The notes under the pieces: model-generated | Told to the model about the DNA's origin: nothing | What the model saw: the letters and a program-made list of their open reading frames with translations, nothing else | Databases searched by the model: none | Shown: positions 34,493-43,684 of the stretch, one piece after another | How positions within the stretch are numbered: position 1 is the stretch's first letter | Layout: each line of letters begins with the position of its first letter | Translations under genes and position numbers: made by a program | Assembly (NCBI RefSeq): GCF_016427565.1 | Contig: NZ_JAELXT010000004.1 | Span: 204,981-268,980, forward strand | Direction: 5' to 3' | DNA: 64,000 bases | Source of the DNA: Microvirga splendida | GTDB lineage: Bacteria; Pseudomonadota; Alphaproteobacteria; Rhizobiales; Beijerinckiaceae

Positions 34493-34521
34493 TTGACCAG
34501 TGATCAATCATTGAATTTGAT
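34493..34521 (+). promoter_or_regulatory. Candidate sigma-70 promoter of the aap operon
   Basis: TTGACC (34493-34498) and TTTGAT (34516-34521) are separated by 17 bp and lie about 110 bp upstream of aapJ. The -35 element is the start of an imperfect palindrome, TTGACCAGTGATCAA (34493-34507), which could be a regulator site. Identified by eye only. Confidence 0.4.
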
Positions 34522-34633
34522 GGATCCCGATGCCGTCTCGACCGAGGCGGCGCGGAACGGTCTAAACGGGGCTCGGCTGGGGGATATCCAGGATCCGTCG
34601 AGTCATGTTGAACTATTGGGAGAACATAGAAAC

Positions 34634-35653
34634 ATGAAAAAGGCTCTCGTATCGATTGCCTTCGGCCTGACGGCCAGCCTGTTCGCCACGGGCGCCTCGG
34701 CCCAGGCAACGCTCAACAGCGTGAAGCAGAAGGGCTTTCTGACCTGCGGCTCGAACACCGGCCTCGCCGGCTTCGGCCAGCCGGACGCCCAGGGTAACTG
34801 GACCGGCCTCGACGTCGACCTCTGCCGCGCCATCGCGGCCGCGATCTTCGACGATCCGTCCAAGGTCCGCTACATTCCGCTCGCCGCCAAGGATCGCTTC
34901 ACGGCGCTTCAGTCGGGCGAGGTGGACGTGCTGTCCCGCAACTCGACCAAGACGATGTCGCGCGACACGCAGCTCGGCCTCGACTTCCCGGCCATCAACT
35001 ACTACGACGGCCAGGGCTTCATGGTCCGCAAGAAGCTCGGCGTCTCCTCGGCCAAGGAGCTGAACGGCGCTTCGATCTGCACGCAGCAGGGCACCACGAC
35101 CGAGCTGAACCTCGCCGACTACTTCCGTGCCAACAACATGAAGTACGAAGTGGTGGCTTTCGCGACCTCGGACGAGACCTTCAAGGCCTATGATTCCGGC
35201 CGTTGCGACGCCTTCACCACCGACGCCTCGGGCCTCTACGCCGAGCGTCTGCGCGCCTCGGCTCCGGACGATCATATCGTTCTGCCCGAGATCATCTCAA
35301 AGGAGCCGCTTGGCCCGGCTGTCCGCCATGGCGACAACCAGTGGAGCGACATCGTCAGCTGGACCCACAATGCCATGCTGAACGCTGAAGAGCTCGGCGT
35401 CACGAAGGCCAATGTCGACCAGATGAAGACCTCCGACAACCCGGAGATCAAGCGTCTGCTCGGCACCGAAGGCAAGTTCGGCGAGGCCATCGGCCTCACC
35501 AATGACTGGGCTTACCGGATCATCAAGCATGTGGGCAACTACGGCGAGTCGTTCGAGAAGAACGTCGGCGAAGGCTCGCGCCTGAAGATCAAGCGCGGTC
35601 AGAACGCGCTCTGGACCAAGGGCGGCCTGCAATACGGCATCCCGGTTCGCTAA
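34634..35653 (+). CDS. aapJ: General L-amino acid ABC transporter, substrate-binding protein
   Basis: The 339-residue periplasmic protein has a signal peptide (MKKALVSIAFGLTASLFATGASAQA). The mature part starts TLNSVKQKGFLTCGSNTGLAGFG and has FTALQSGEVDVLSRNSTKT and SGRCDAFTTDASGLYAERL, all typical of AapJ/BztA. It binds a wide range of L-amino acids. The upstream open frame is longer, but the signal peptide and GGGAGAA site fix the ATG at 34634. It begins the four-gene aapJQMP operon. Confidence 0.95.
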   Translation: MKKALVSIAFGLTASLFATGASAQATLNSVKQKGFLTCGSNTGLAGFGQPDAQGNWTGLDVDLCRAIAAAIFDDPSKVRYIPLAAKDRFTALQSGEVDVLSRNSTKTMSRDTQLGLDFPAINYYDGQGFMVRKKLGVSSAKELNGASICTQQGTTTELNLADYFRANNMKYEVVAFATSDETFKAYDSGRCDAFTTDASGLYAERLRASAPDDHIVLPEIISKEPLGPAVRHGDNQWSDIVSWTHNAMLNAEELGVTKANVDQMKTSDNPEIKRLLGTEGKFGEAIGLTNDWAYRIIKHVGNYGESFEKNVGEGSRLKIKRGQNALWTKGGLQYGIPVR

Positions 35654-35668
35654 GCCGATCCAAGAACA

Positions 35669-35692
35669 GGGCGCCCGGACAACCGGGCGCCC
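35669..35692 (+). repeat. Intercistronic hairpin between aapJ and aapQ
   Basis: GGGCGCCCGG and CCGGGCGCCC (35669-35678 and 35683-35692) form a perfect 10-bp stem with an ACAA loop 16 bp after the aapJ stop. Only TTC follows, so it would be a leaky terminator or an mRNA stabiliser. Either use would give more AapJ than permease, as needed for a periplasmic binding protein (inference). Confidence 0.65.
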
Positions 35693-35766
35693 TTCAAGAA
35701 TAATGAAAGCCGCTTGACCCGGGCACGAACAGGGGATGACGGCCGGGTATCGAGAGCCGCCAGAGG

Positions 35767-36978
35767 ATGAACTCAGTGCAGACCGCTGTCAGTCAGACAT
35801 CGCCCCCCAAGAAGTCGTTTCTCTACGATCCCAAGGTTCGTGGAGCTTTTTATCAGGTCGTTCTCGTCGCGGCGATCATCGTCCTGTTCTATGTGGCCGC
35901 GACGAACGCCGTCGAAAACCTGCAGCGCGCCAGGATCGCCTCAGGCTTCGGCTTCCTCAACAACACGGCCGGCTTCGACATCAGCCAGACCCTGATCGAG
36001 TTCAGTGCGGCCGGCGGCACCTACGGCGATGCCTTCATCGTCGGCCTTCTGAACACCCTGATCGTTTCCGCGATCGGCATCTTCTTCACGACCTTCCTCG
36101 GCTTCCTGATCGGCATCGCCCGGCTGTCCAAGAACTGGATGGTGGCGAAAGTGGCCATGGTCTATGTCGAGGTGCTGCGGAACGTCCCGCTGCTGGTCCA
36201 GCTGCTGTTCTGGTACATCGCAGTGCTTGGAGCCCTGCCGCACCCGCGCGATTCCCTCGAGATGGGCGCCGGATTCTACCTGAACTCACGCGGCCTGTTC
36301 ATGGCCCAGCCCCTCTGGGGCCCCAACATCGGTGTACTTGTCGCCGTCTTCCTTCTCGGCTTGATCGGTACATTCATCTACCGGCGCTGGGCGAAGAAGC
36401 AGCAGGAGCAGACCGGCCGGCAGTACCCCGTCGGGAAGGTTACGCTCGCCTTGGTCCTCGGCCTGCCGATCCTGACCTGGATCGTGCTGGCCCTCGTCGG
36501 CGCCAATCCGATCACGTTCGAGCTGCCGCGCAGGGGAACCTTCAACCTGACCGGCGGCATGCAGATCCTGCCTGAATTCGTGGCGCTGCTTCTCGGCCTC
36601 GTCACCTACACGGCCGCCTTCATCGCCGAGGTCGTCCGCGCCGGCATCCTGGCGGTGTCGAAAGGGCAGACGGAAGCCGCGGGATCTCTCGGTCTTCCAC
36701 CGGGCAAAATCCTTCGTCTGGTGGTGATCCCGCAGGCCATGCGCGTCATCATCCCGCCGCTGACGAGCCAGTATCTGAACCTGACGAAGAACTCGTCGCT
36801 TGCGGTGGCCATCGGCTACCCGGACCTCGTGCAGGTCTTCATGGGCACCGTGCTCAACCAGACCGGCCAGGCCATCGAGGTCGTGGTGATCACCATGGGC
36901 GTGTATCTCACGATCAGCCTGCTGACCTCGTTCTTCATGAACATCTACAACCGCCGTGTGGCGATCGTCGAACGGTAG
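35767..36978 (+). CDS. aapQ: General L-amino acid ABC transporter, permease
   Basis: The 403-residue inner-membrane protein is of the His/Glu/Gln permease family. It has a long insertion between the first helices and the C-terminal core, which is typical of AapQ/BztB. The conserved core includes RNVPLLVQLLFWY, TAAFIAEVVRAGILAV, GQTEAAGSLGL and LTKNSSLAVAIGYPDL. It forms the channel with AapM. The start codon lies 113 bp after aapJ with a hairpin between. Confidence 0.94.
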   Translation: MNSVQTAVSQTSPPKKSFLYDPKVRGAFYQVVLVAAIIVLFYVAATNAVENLQRARIASGFGFLNNTAGFDISQTLIEFSAAGGTYGDAFIVGLLNTLIVSAIGIFFTTFLGFLIGIARLSKNWMVAKVAMVYVEVLRNVPLLVQLLFWYIAVLGALPHPRDSLEMGAGFYLNSRGLFMAQPLWGPNIGVLVAVFLLGLIGTFIYRRWAKKQQEQTGRQYPVGKVTLALVLGLPILTWIVLALVGANPITFELPRRGTFNLTGGMQILPEFVALLLGLVTYTAAFIAEVVRAGILAVSKGQTEAAGSLGLPPGKILRLVVIPQAMRVIIPPLTSQYLNLTKNSSLAVAIGYPDLVQVFMGTVLNQTGQAIEVVVITMGVYLTISLLTSFFMNIYNRRVAIVER

Positions 36979-36986
36979 GAGATCCT

Positions 36987-38306
36987 ATGAGCACCGCCGT
37001 CGATATGCCCCGTTTCGTCCGCGCCAGGGAGGCGGAGGCCCTGCCTCCGCCCAATCTGGCCCGCGGTCCCATCGCTTGGGTTCGGGAGAATCTCTTTTCC
37101 GGCCCCTTCAACACGATCCTGACGCTGGTGGTTTTCTACCTCCTGTATATCAGCGTTCCGCCTCTGCTGAATTTCCTGGTGTTCGACGCTGTCTGGACCG
37201 GCGCCGACCGTGCAGCCTGCCGCGCCGACGCAGGCGGCAGCGAGAGCGGCGCCTGCTGGGCGTTCATCTGGGACAAGATCAACTACTTCATCTACGGCTC
37301 CTACACGATCTCCGAGCGCTGGCGGGTGAACATCTTCTTCTCCCTCCTGGCCATCGGCGTCGTGTGGCTCCTGTGGCTGAAGGCGCCGCGGCGGGACCTG
37401 GGTGCGGTCTATTTCTTCTGGGTGTTCCCGGTCGTCTCCTACATCCTGCTCACCGGCGGCAACGAGAATTTCAGCGTCCGCTTCTGGATCGGGTTCGCCA
37501 TCTTCGGCGCGCTGATCATTGCGCTCTTCGCCTTCGTGTCCGCTCTGCTCAAGACCTCCATGCGCCCGGCCCTCATCCTGGGTGGCGGCATCGTGGCCGT
37601 GATCGGCGTGACCCTCGCCCTGGTGGATTTCAATTTCGGCCTTGAGCATGTGCCCACGTCCCTGTGGGGCGGCATCCTCGTGACCCTGCTGGTCGCGACG
37701 GTCGGCATCGTGGTCTCGCTGCCGTTCGGAATCGTTCTGGCCCTGGGCCGGCGTTCGAATCTTCCGATTGTACGGCTGGCATCGGTCATCTTTATCGAGT
37801 TCGTGCGCGGCGTGCCGCTGATCACGGTCTTGATCATGGCCAACACCATGCTGCCGCTCTTCCTGCCGGGCGACATGACGGTGGACCGCCTGCTGCGGCC
37901 GCTCATCGGCACGGCGCTGTTCGCCTCCGCCTACATGGCCGAGGTGGTGCGCGGCGGCCTTCAAGCCATGCCGAAGGGGCAGTATGAGGGGGCGATGTCG
38001 CTCGGCCTGAACTACCCACAGATGATGTCCCTGATCATCCTCCCGCAGGCCCTGCGCATCGTGATCCCGGGCATCGTGAACACCTTCATCGGCCTGTTCA
38101 AGGACACCTCGCTGGTCGCCATCGTGGGCATCTTCGACCTCGTGAAGACGATCGAGGCCTCGCGCATCGACCCGGACTGGGCTGCCCCCACCATCGGCCT
38201 CACGGGTTATGCCTTCGCCGCCCTTTTCTACTTCATCTTCTGCTTCGGCATGTCGCGATACTCGCTTGGAGTCGAGCGGCGCCTTGCGGCTGGTCAGAAA
38301 CGGTAA
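36987..38306 (+). CDS. aapM: General L-amino acid ABC transporter, permease
   Basis: The 439-residue permease is the partner of AapQ and also has the extended N-terminal membrane part of AapM/BztC. The core motifs are EFVRGVPLITVLIMANTMLPLF, SAYMAEVVRGGLQAMPKGQYEGAMSLGL and GLFKDTSLVAIVGIFDLV. AGGAG 5 nt before the ATG supports the start, 8 bp after aapQ. A cysteine-containing periplasmic loop (CRADAGGSESGACW) may carry a disulfide. Confidence 0.94.
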   Translation: MSTAVDMPRFVRAREAEALPPPNLARGPIAWVRENLFSGPFNTILTLVVFYLLYISVPPLLNFLVFDAVWTGADRAACRADAGGSESGACWAFIWDKINYFIYGSYTISERWRVNIFFSLLAIGVVWLLWLKAPRRDLGAVYFFWVFPVVSYILLTGGNENFSVRFWIGFAIFGALIIALFAFVSALLKTSMRPALILGGGIVAVIGVTLALVDFNFGLEHVPTSLWGGILVTLLVATVGIVVSLPFGIVLALGRRSNLPIVRLASVIFIEFVRGVPLITVLIMANTMLPLFLPGDMTVDRLLRPLIGTALFASAYMAEVVRGGLQAMPKGQYEGAMSLGLNYPQMMSLIILPQALRIVIPGIVNTFIGLFKDTSLVAIVGIFDLVKTIEASRIDPDWAAPTIGLTGYAFAALFYFIFCFGMSRYSLGVERRLAAGQKR

Positions 38307-38312
38307 ACATCC

Positions 38313-39101
<789 letters not shown>

Positions 39102-39119
39102 GGCGGATCGAGCCGACGA

Positions 39120-39149
39120 AAAAAGGCCCCGACATTTCGGGGCCTTTTT
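39120..39149. terminator. Bidirectional terminator between aapP and the sulfurtransferase gene
   Basis: A 13-bp stem with five A at its left base and five T at its right base closes a CATT loop (39120-39132 with 39137-39149). The T-run serves aapP on the plus strand, and the A-run serves the convergent sulfurtransferase gene on the minus strand. Confidence 0.88.
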
Positions 39150-39173
39150 GTTGGTCGATTCACAATCGAGATA

Positions 39174-40028
39174 TCAGTCTTTCTTCGCCGGCCCCGTCGC
39201 CACCGGCAGGTCGTCTCGCGCGCCCCATTCGGCCCAGGCACCGTCATAGATCGCCTTGATCGGGCGGCCTGTGACCTCGAAGGCGACGCCGAGGATGGCG
39301 GCCGAGACGCCGGAGCCGCAACTGGTGATCACCGGCTGGTCGGGGTCGATTCCGGCCTCCGCGATAGCCTTCTCAAGACCGTCCTTGTCCTTCAGGCGGC
39401 CGTTCTCGACGATCCGGTCGAAGGGCAGGTTGAGGCTGCCGGGAATATGGCCCATGCGCAGGCCGGGGCGCGGTTCGGGAGCCTCGCCCATGAAGCGGGC
39501 GGCAGGCCGGGCGTCGACCACCTGGGCGGTCTTCGATTGCAGCGCCCCCTGCACCGCCGAGGCATCCGCAACGGCCGAAGGGTTGAACGCTGGCGTGAAG
39601 GTGCGGGGAGCGTGGGGCTTCTCCGGTCCCGTTTCGACGGGCCGTCCTTCCGCCTTCCATGCGGGAAAGCCGCCGTCGAGGATCGAGACCTTGCGGGCCC
39701 CGAAGGCCTGGAATGTCCAGCGCACACGTGGGGCCGAGAACAAGCCGGCGCCGTCGTAAACGACGATGGTCATGCTCTCGCTGATCCCCATCGCGCCGAC
39801 CGCCTTCGCGAAATCCTCAGGCGAGGGCAGCATGTGGGGCAGGGACGACGAGGTATCCTTCACGGTGTCGATGTCGAAACGCACTGCGCCGGGGATGTGA
39901 CCCGCAAGATACTCGGCTTGAGGGTCACGGTTCTGCGTGGGCAGGTACCAGGAGCCGTCCACGACCACGAGGTCCGGATCGTCGAGGTGCTCCTGTAGCC
40001 AGGCGGTCGATACGAAGGGTTGAAGCAT
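39174..40028 (-). CDS. sseA: 3-Mercaptopyruvate sulfurtransferase
   Basis: The 284-residue protein has two rhodanese domains. The catalytic cysteine C237 lies in SCGSGVSA; the CGSG(V/T) loop is the mark of mercaptopyruvate sulfurtransferases, whereas thiosulfate types have CRKG(V/T)T. The N-terminal domain has YDGAGLFSAPRVRW. It transfers sulfur from 3-mercaptopyruvate to thiols or cyanide in the cytoplasm. It is followed by the shared terminator. Confidence 0.92.
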   Translation of the reverse strand: MLQPFVSTAWLQEHLDDPDLVVVDGSWYLPTQNRDPQAEYLAGHIPGAVRFDIDTVKDTSSSLPHMLPSPEDFAKAVGAMGISESMTIVVYDGAGLFSAPRVRWTFQAFGARKVSILDGGFPAWKAEGRPVETGPEKPHAPRTFTPAFNPSAVADASAVQGALQSKTAQVVDARPAARFMGEAPEPRPGLRMGHIPGSLNLPFDRIVENGRLKDKDGLEKAIAEAGIDPDQPVITSCGSGVSAAILGVAFEVTGRPIKAIYDGAWAEWGARDDLPVATGPAKKD

Positions 40029-40057
40029 GGGCCATTCCTCTTGCGTGAGGGAAGAAT

Positions 40058-40780
40058 TCAGTCGGCGAGGGACAGGCGAACGCGGCGGTTCTGCTTGCCC
40101 TTTTTCTCGATGGCAGTGATGGCGACGGTGCCGATCTCGGCCGTGCGCCGCACATGGGTGCCGCCGCAGGGCTGAAGATCGATGCCCTCGATCTCCACCA
40201 GACGCACCCGTCCGGATCCGCGCGGCGGTTTCACCGCCATGGTTTTCACGAGGCCTGGATTGGCATCCAGCTCCTCATCGGTGATCCACCGCTCTGTGAC
40301 GGGCGCGTCCTTTGCGATCAATGCGTTGAGCTTTTCCGTGATCTCATCCTTGTCGAGTCCCGCATCCGGGATGTCGAAATCGAGCCGCCCGTCGCCGTCT
40401 CCGATGGCTCCGCCGGTGACCGGATAGGGCAGCACCACGCTCAGGAGATGAAGCGCCGTGTGGATGCGCATGCGCTTGAGGCGCCGCGGCCAGTCGAGCT
40501 GTACGGTGACGGTCTCGCCCTCCATGAGCCGCGATGCCGCTTCGGGTCCGATCAGATGAGCCACCTGCGAGCGGTCCGCTGCGTAGACGGTGTTGGTGAT
40601 CTCCATCCTTTCGCCTTCGGCCTTCACGAGCATGCCCGCGTCGCCCGGCTGCCCGCCGCCTTGGGCATAGAACACCGTGCGGTCGAGGACGACGCCACCC
40701 TCAGGGGTGGTTCCGAGAACCCGCGCTTCGCAGGAGGTGGCATAGGCATCGTCGCGGAAAAGCAGCGTCGTGGCGGTCAT
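40058..40780 (-). CDS. Alanyl-tRNA editing protein (AlaX type)
   Basis: The 240-residue free-standing editing domain has the zinc ligands H107xxxH111 (HTALH) and C205xxxH209 (CGGTH). The N-terminal part has FYAQGGGQPGD, as in the AlaRS editing relatives. It hydrolyses Ser-tRNA(Ala) or Gly-tRNA(Ala). The open frame runs 76 codons further upstream, but that part is a shadow of the photolyase gene; the ATG at 40780 gives the family N-terminus. It lies between sseA (29 bp) and the photolyase gene (103 bp), all on the minus strand. Confidence 0.9.
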   Translation of the reverse strand: MTATTLLFRDDAYATSCEARVLGTTPEGGVVLDRTVFYAQGGGQPGDAGMLVKAEGERMEITNTVYAADRSQVAHLIGPEAASRLMEGETVTVQLDWPRRLKRMRIHTALHLLSVVLPYPVTGGAIGDGDGRLDFDIPDAGLDKDEITEKLNALIAKDAPVTERWITDEELDANPGLVKTMAVKPPRGSGRVRLVEIEGIDLQPCGGTHVRRTAEIGTVAITAIEKKGKQNRRVRLSLAD

Positions 40781-40883
40781 GAGCGTCTCAACATGTGGCG
40801 GGGCGAAGGGCCCTTGTGGAAAAGCGAGGCGCGATGCTGACGGCAATGGGAGCGGCGGGTCAAGCCACTCCCTTGGTCGGATG

Positions 40884-42365
40884 TCAGGCGGAGGGCTCGG
40901 ACACCGGGCTCCGCAGGCTGCGGAAGGCCTCGAGAGCCCGCTGTCGCGCCGGGCCATGAGGAACGATGGGCTCGGGATAAGTGTCGCCCAGAACGACGCC
41001 CGCCTCACGCAGCAACCCGGGCGCAGCCTCCCAGGGCTTGTGGATGAGGGCCGGCGGGAGCCGCGAGAGTTCGGGCACGTAGGTTCGGATGTACTCCCCC
41101 TCAGGATCGAACTTCTCGCCCTGGGTCACCGGGTTGAAAATCCGGTGGAAGGGAGCCGAATCGGGACCCGAGCCGGCGATCCACTGCCAGCTGAAGGCGT
41201 TGTTCGCCGGATCCGCATCGACGAGCGTGTCCCAGAACCAGGCTTCGCCCTGCCGCCAATCCGTCAGCAGATGCTTGACCAGGAAGGAGGCGGTGATCAT
41301 GCGCACCCGGTTGTGCATCCAGCCCGTCTGCCAGAGCTGGCGCATGCCGGCATCGACGATGGGGTAGCCGGTGAGGCCTCTCCGCCAAGCCCTGAGGGCC
41401 GGGCGGTCCTCGTTCCAGGGGAAGCTTTCGAACCGGCTGCTGTGCGGCCTGTCCGGCAGGTGCGGGTAGAAGTGGAGCAATTGGTGGGTGAAGTCGCGCC
41501 AGGCGACCTCGCTCAGGAACTTCTCCGCATCCCGCTCCAGGCCGGGCTCTGCGTCGACCGCGCTCATGACCGAATGCCAGACCTGGCGCGGGCTGATCTC
41601 CCCAAAGCGCAGGTGCGGCGACAGGCGCGAGGTGCCCGCCTGCGAGGGCCTGTCCCGCCGTTCGGCATAGCCCTTCAGGCCCGTCTCGATGAACCGGGAC
41701 AACTTGCTTCGAGCGGCGTGCTCACCCCGTTGCCATTCCTGCCGCATGCCGCCGGCCCAATCGGGGGATGAAGGTTCGAGGCCGAGTTCCGTCAGCGGAA
41801 TGGCACGCTCGAGAATCGGCGGCGCCCAGACCCCGCCTTTCAGCCGGCGAGGGGCTGGAAGCGGAGGTTTGATGGGCCGGGCATTCACGGCCCGAAGATA
41901 GGGCGTGAAGACCTGGAACGGCTTGCCGGCCTGGTTCGTGATCTCCCAGGGCTCATGCAGGAGGCGGCCGTTGAAGCTGTGAGCCTTGATCCCGCCCTCG
42001 GTCAGGCGCGCCTTGATGGCGCTATCGACGGCGATCTCGGCTGCGCCGTAGCGGCGGTTCCAGTAGATGGCCGAAGCGCCGGTCGCCCGTATGATCTCTT
42101 CGACTACCTTCGACGGAGAGCCTTTCAGGATGAGAAGGCTGGAGCCGGCGTGCTCCAAGGAATCGCCGAGCGCCTTCAGCGATCCATGAAGCCACCAGCG
42201 GGCTGCGCCGCCGAGCGGACGGAGACCCTCGGGCGCATCGTCGAGCACGTAAAAGCATAGAACCTGCGACTCGCTGGCTGCCGCTGCAGACAGGGCAGGG
42301 TTGTCGTTCAGGCGATGATCGTCGCGAAACCAGACGAGAACGGGGGCATGTGAATCGCTGTTCAT
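40884..42365 (-). CDS. phrB: Deoxyribodipyrimidine photolyase (class I)
   Basis: The 493-residue flavoprotein has an N-terminal Rossmann antenna domain (VLVWFRDDHRLNDNPAL). The FAD domain has FLSEVAWRDFTHQLLHFYP, PIVDAGMRQLWQTGWMHNRVRMI, and ASFLVKHLLTDWRQGEAWFWDTLVDADPANN followed by WQWIAGSG, the class I signature. It uses blue light to split cyclobutane dimers in DNA. The ATG at 42365 is the only good start. No radical SAM or chromophore gene is close. Confidence 0.94.
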   Translation of the reverse strand: MNSDSHAPVLVWFRDDHRLNDNPALSAAAASESQVLCFYVLDDAPEGLRPLGGAARWWLHGSLKALGDSLEHAGSSLLILKGSPSKVVEEIIRATGASAIYWNRRYGAAEIAVDSAIKARLTEGGIKAHSFNGRLLHEPWEITNQAGKPFQVFTPYLRAVNARPIKPPLPAPRRLKGGVWAPPILERAIPLTELGLEPSSPDWAGGMRQEWQRGEHAARSKLSRFIETGLKGYAERRDRPSQAGTSRLSPHLRFGEISPRQVWHSVMSAVDAEPGLERDAEKFLSEVAWRDFTHQLLHFYPHLPDRPHSSRFESFPWNEDRPALRAWRRGLTGYPIVDAGMRQLWQTGWMHNRVRMITASFLVKHLLTDWRQGEAWFWDTLVDADPANNAFSWQWIAGSGPDSAPFHRIFNPVTQGEKFDPEGEYIRTYVPELSRLPPALIHKPWEAAPGLLREAGVVLGDTYPEPIVPHGPARQRALEAFRSLRSPVSEPSA

Positions 42366-42450
42366 GGCGGCACAATACAGTCACGCCTGCAAAGCGCGAC
42401 ACCGCAGGGCAGCATGATCGACAGTATGTGATGGGAGAGTGGGAGAAGGT

Positions 42451-42525
42451 TGGCTCCGGCGGTAGGATTCGAACCTACGACCAACGGATTAACAGTCCGC
42501 TGCGCTACCGCTGCGCCACGCCGGA
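42451..42525 (-). tRNA. tRNA-Asn (GTT)
   Basis: The minus strand gives a 75-nt cloverleaf including encoded CCA. The acceptor TCCGGCG pairs with CGCCGGA, the anticodon loop is CTGTTAA with GTT, and the T arm has GGTTCGAATCC. The discriminator is G. Confidence 0.95.
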
Positions 42526-42734
42526 ATAAGCCTAACCTCCAAAGAAGCTGAACTGTGAGCTTCTTGAGCGCCGCGGGGTCTTCGAAGACCGTTCCCGGCG
42601 AGGTGGGAGGCATATAGCACGGGTTTCAGGCGTTGCAACCCCCTTCTTGGCGCGCGTGAGTTCAAAAGGGGCTGTTGCTCTTTGGGGGGACGCTTGCTAT
42701 GGAGCAGCCGTCGCGTTCGCGGCACGCCCCGGAT

Positions 42735-42808
42735 GGCCTCGTGGCGGAGTGGTTACGCAGAGGACTGCAAATCCTTGCACCCCGGTTCGATTCCGGGCGA
42801 GGCCTCCA
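42735..42808 (+). tRNA. tRNA-Cys (GCA)
   Basis: The plus strand gives a 74-nt cloverleaf including encoded CCA. The acceptor GGCCTCG pairs with CGAGGCC, the anticodon loop is CTGCAAA with GCA, and the T arm has GGTTCGATTCC. The discriminator T is the known identity base for cysteine. Confidence 0.95.
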
Positions 42809-42830
42809 ACAATTTCTGAAGGCATTGTCG

Positions 42831-43493
42831 ATGGTCGATTTCGCTCAAGCGCGCCGTATCATGGTTGATGGCCAGCTGCGCACTTTCGATGTGAACGACA
42901 TCCCTCTTCTCGACGCCATGGATGCCGTGCCACGCGAGCTTTTCGTGCTGCCAGGCCGGGAAGAGCTTGCCTATATCGATCAGGACATTCTCGTCGCCGA
43001 CGGCGCCGAGCGGCGTTACATGCTCTCTCCGATGATCCTGGGGCGCCTGGTTCAGGCTCTCGGGATCGACAAGGGTGACCGCGTTCTCGACGTGGCCTGC
43101 GGCCGGGGTTATGCCTCGGCGGTCTTCCATGAGCTTGGCGCCCAGGTGACGGCGCTCGAATCCGACGAGACCCTGGCCGGTGCCGCAAGGCAGAGCCTGA
43201 GCGCGGCCGGCGCAGGGAACGTCACTGTCGTGACGGGGCCCCTGGAGCAGGGCCATGCGGCCAATGCTCCTTATGACGCCATTCTCATCAACGGTGCTGT
43301 CGAGGTTCGCCCGGAGGCGCTGCTCCGGCAGCTTGCCGAAGGCGGGCGCCTTGCCTGCGTGAAGGGCCGTGGGCGCGCAGCCCGCGCGACGGTCTACGTG
43401 CGCACAGGCGATGCGGTCGGCGAGCGTGCCCTGTTCGAAGCGGCCGCTCCTCTGCTGACCCCTTTCGTCCAAGTCCCGGGCTTCACGTTCTAA
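42831..43493 (+). CDS. pcm: Protein-L-isoaspartate O-methyltransferase family protein
   Basis: The 220-residue class I methyltransferase starts MVDFAQARRIMVDGQLRTFDV and has VPRELFVLPG, YIDQDI, the SAM-binding loop VLDVACGRGYASAVF, and LESDE as motif II. The motif I glycine pattern is intact. The usual TGSGYQ-type sequence is ACGRGYA, as in the many alphaproteobacterial copies next to tolC. It may repair isoaspartyl residues or modify another target. The frame extends upstream through tRNA-Cys, but AAGG upstream of the ATG at 42831 decides the start. Confidence 0.88.
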   Translation: MVDFAQARRIMVDGQLRTFDVNDIPLLDAMDAVPRELFVLPGREELAYIDQDILVADGAERRYMLSPMILGRLVQALGIDKGDRVLDVACGRGYASAVFHELGAQVTALESDETLAGAARQSLSAAGAGNVTVVTGPLEQGHAANAPYDAILINGAVEVRPEALLRQLAEGGRLACVKGRGRAARATVYVRTGDAVGERALFEAAAPLLTPFVQVPGFTF

Positions 43494-43534
43494 TCCTTTC
43501 CAAAGCCTTAATTTCCCGGGTTTGCGGTGTCGCT

Positions 43535-43559
43535 TTTTTGCGCCACCCTGGCGCAAAAA
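43535..43559. repeat. Perfect inverted repeat between pcm and tolC
   Basis: TTTTTGCGCCA and TGGCGCAAAAA (11-bp arms, CCC spacer) form a complete palindrome. The T-run is on the 5' side and the A-run on the 3' side on both strands, the reverse of a terminator. It may be a regulator site or an mRNA structure in the tolC leader. Confidence 0.5.
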
Positions 43560-43684
43560 TGAAATCGAGCCCACCGCGCGGTTGCCGACTCGATCCCCGT
43601 GGTTATTGTTGCGCTTTGAGTCGGAACGATTTCTAGAATGGCGTCGATGGCGGTCGGCAGCCTTGAATCGCTAGGCAGGTGCGC

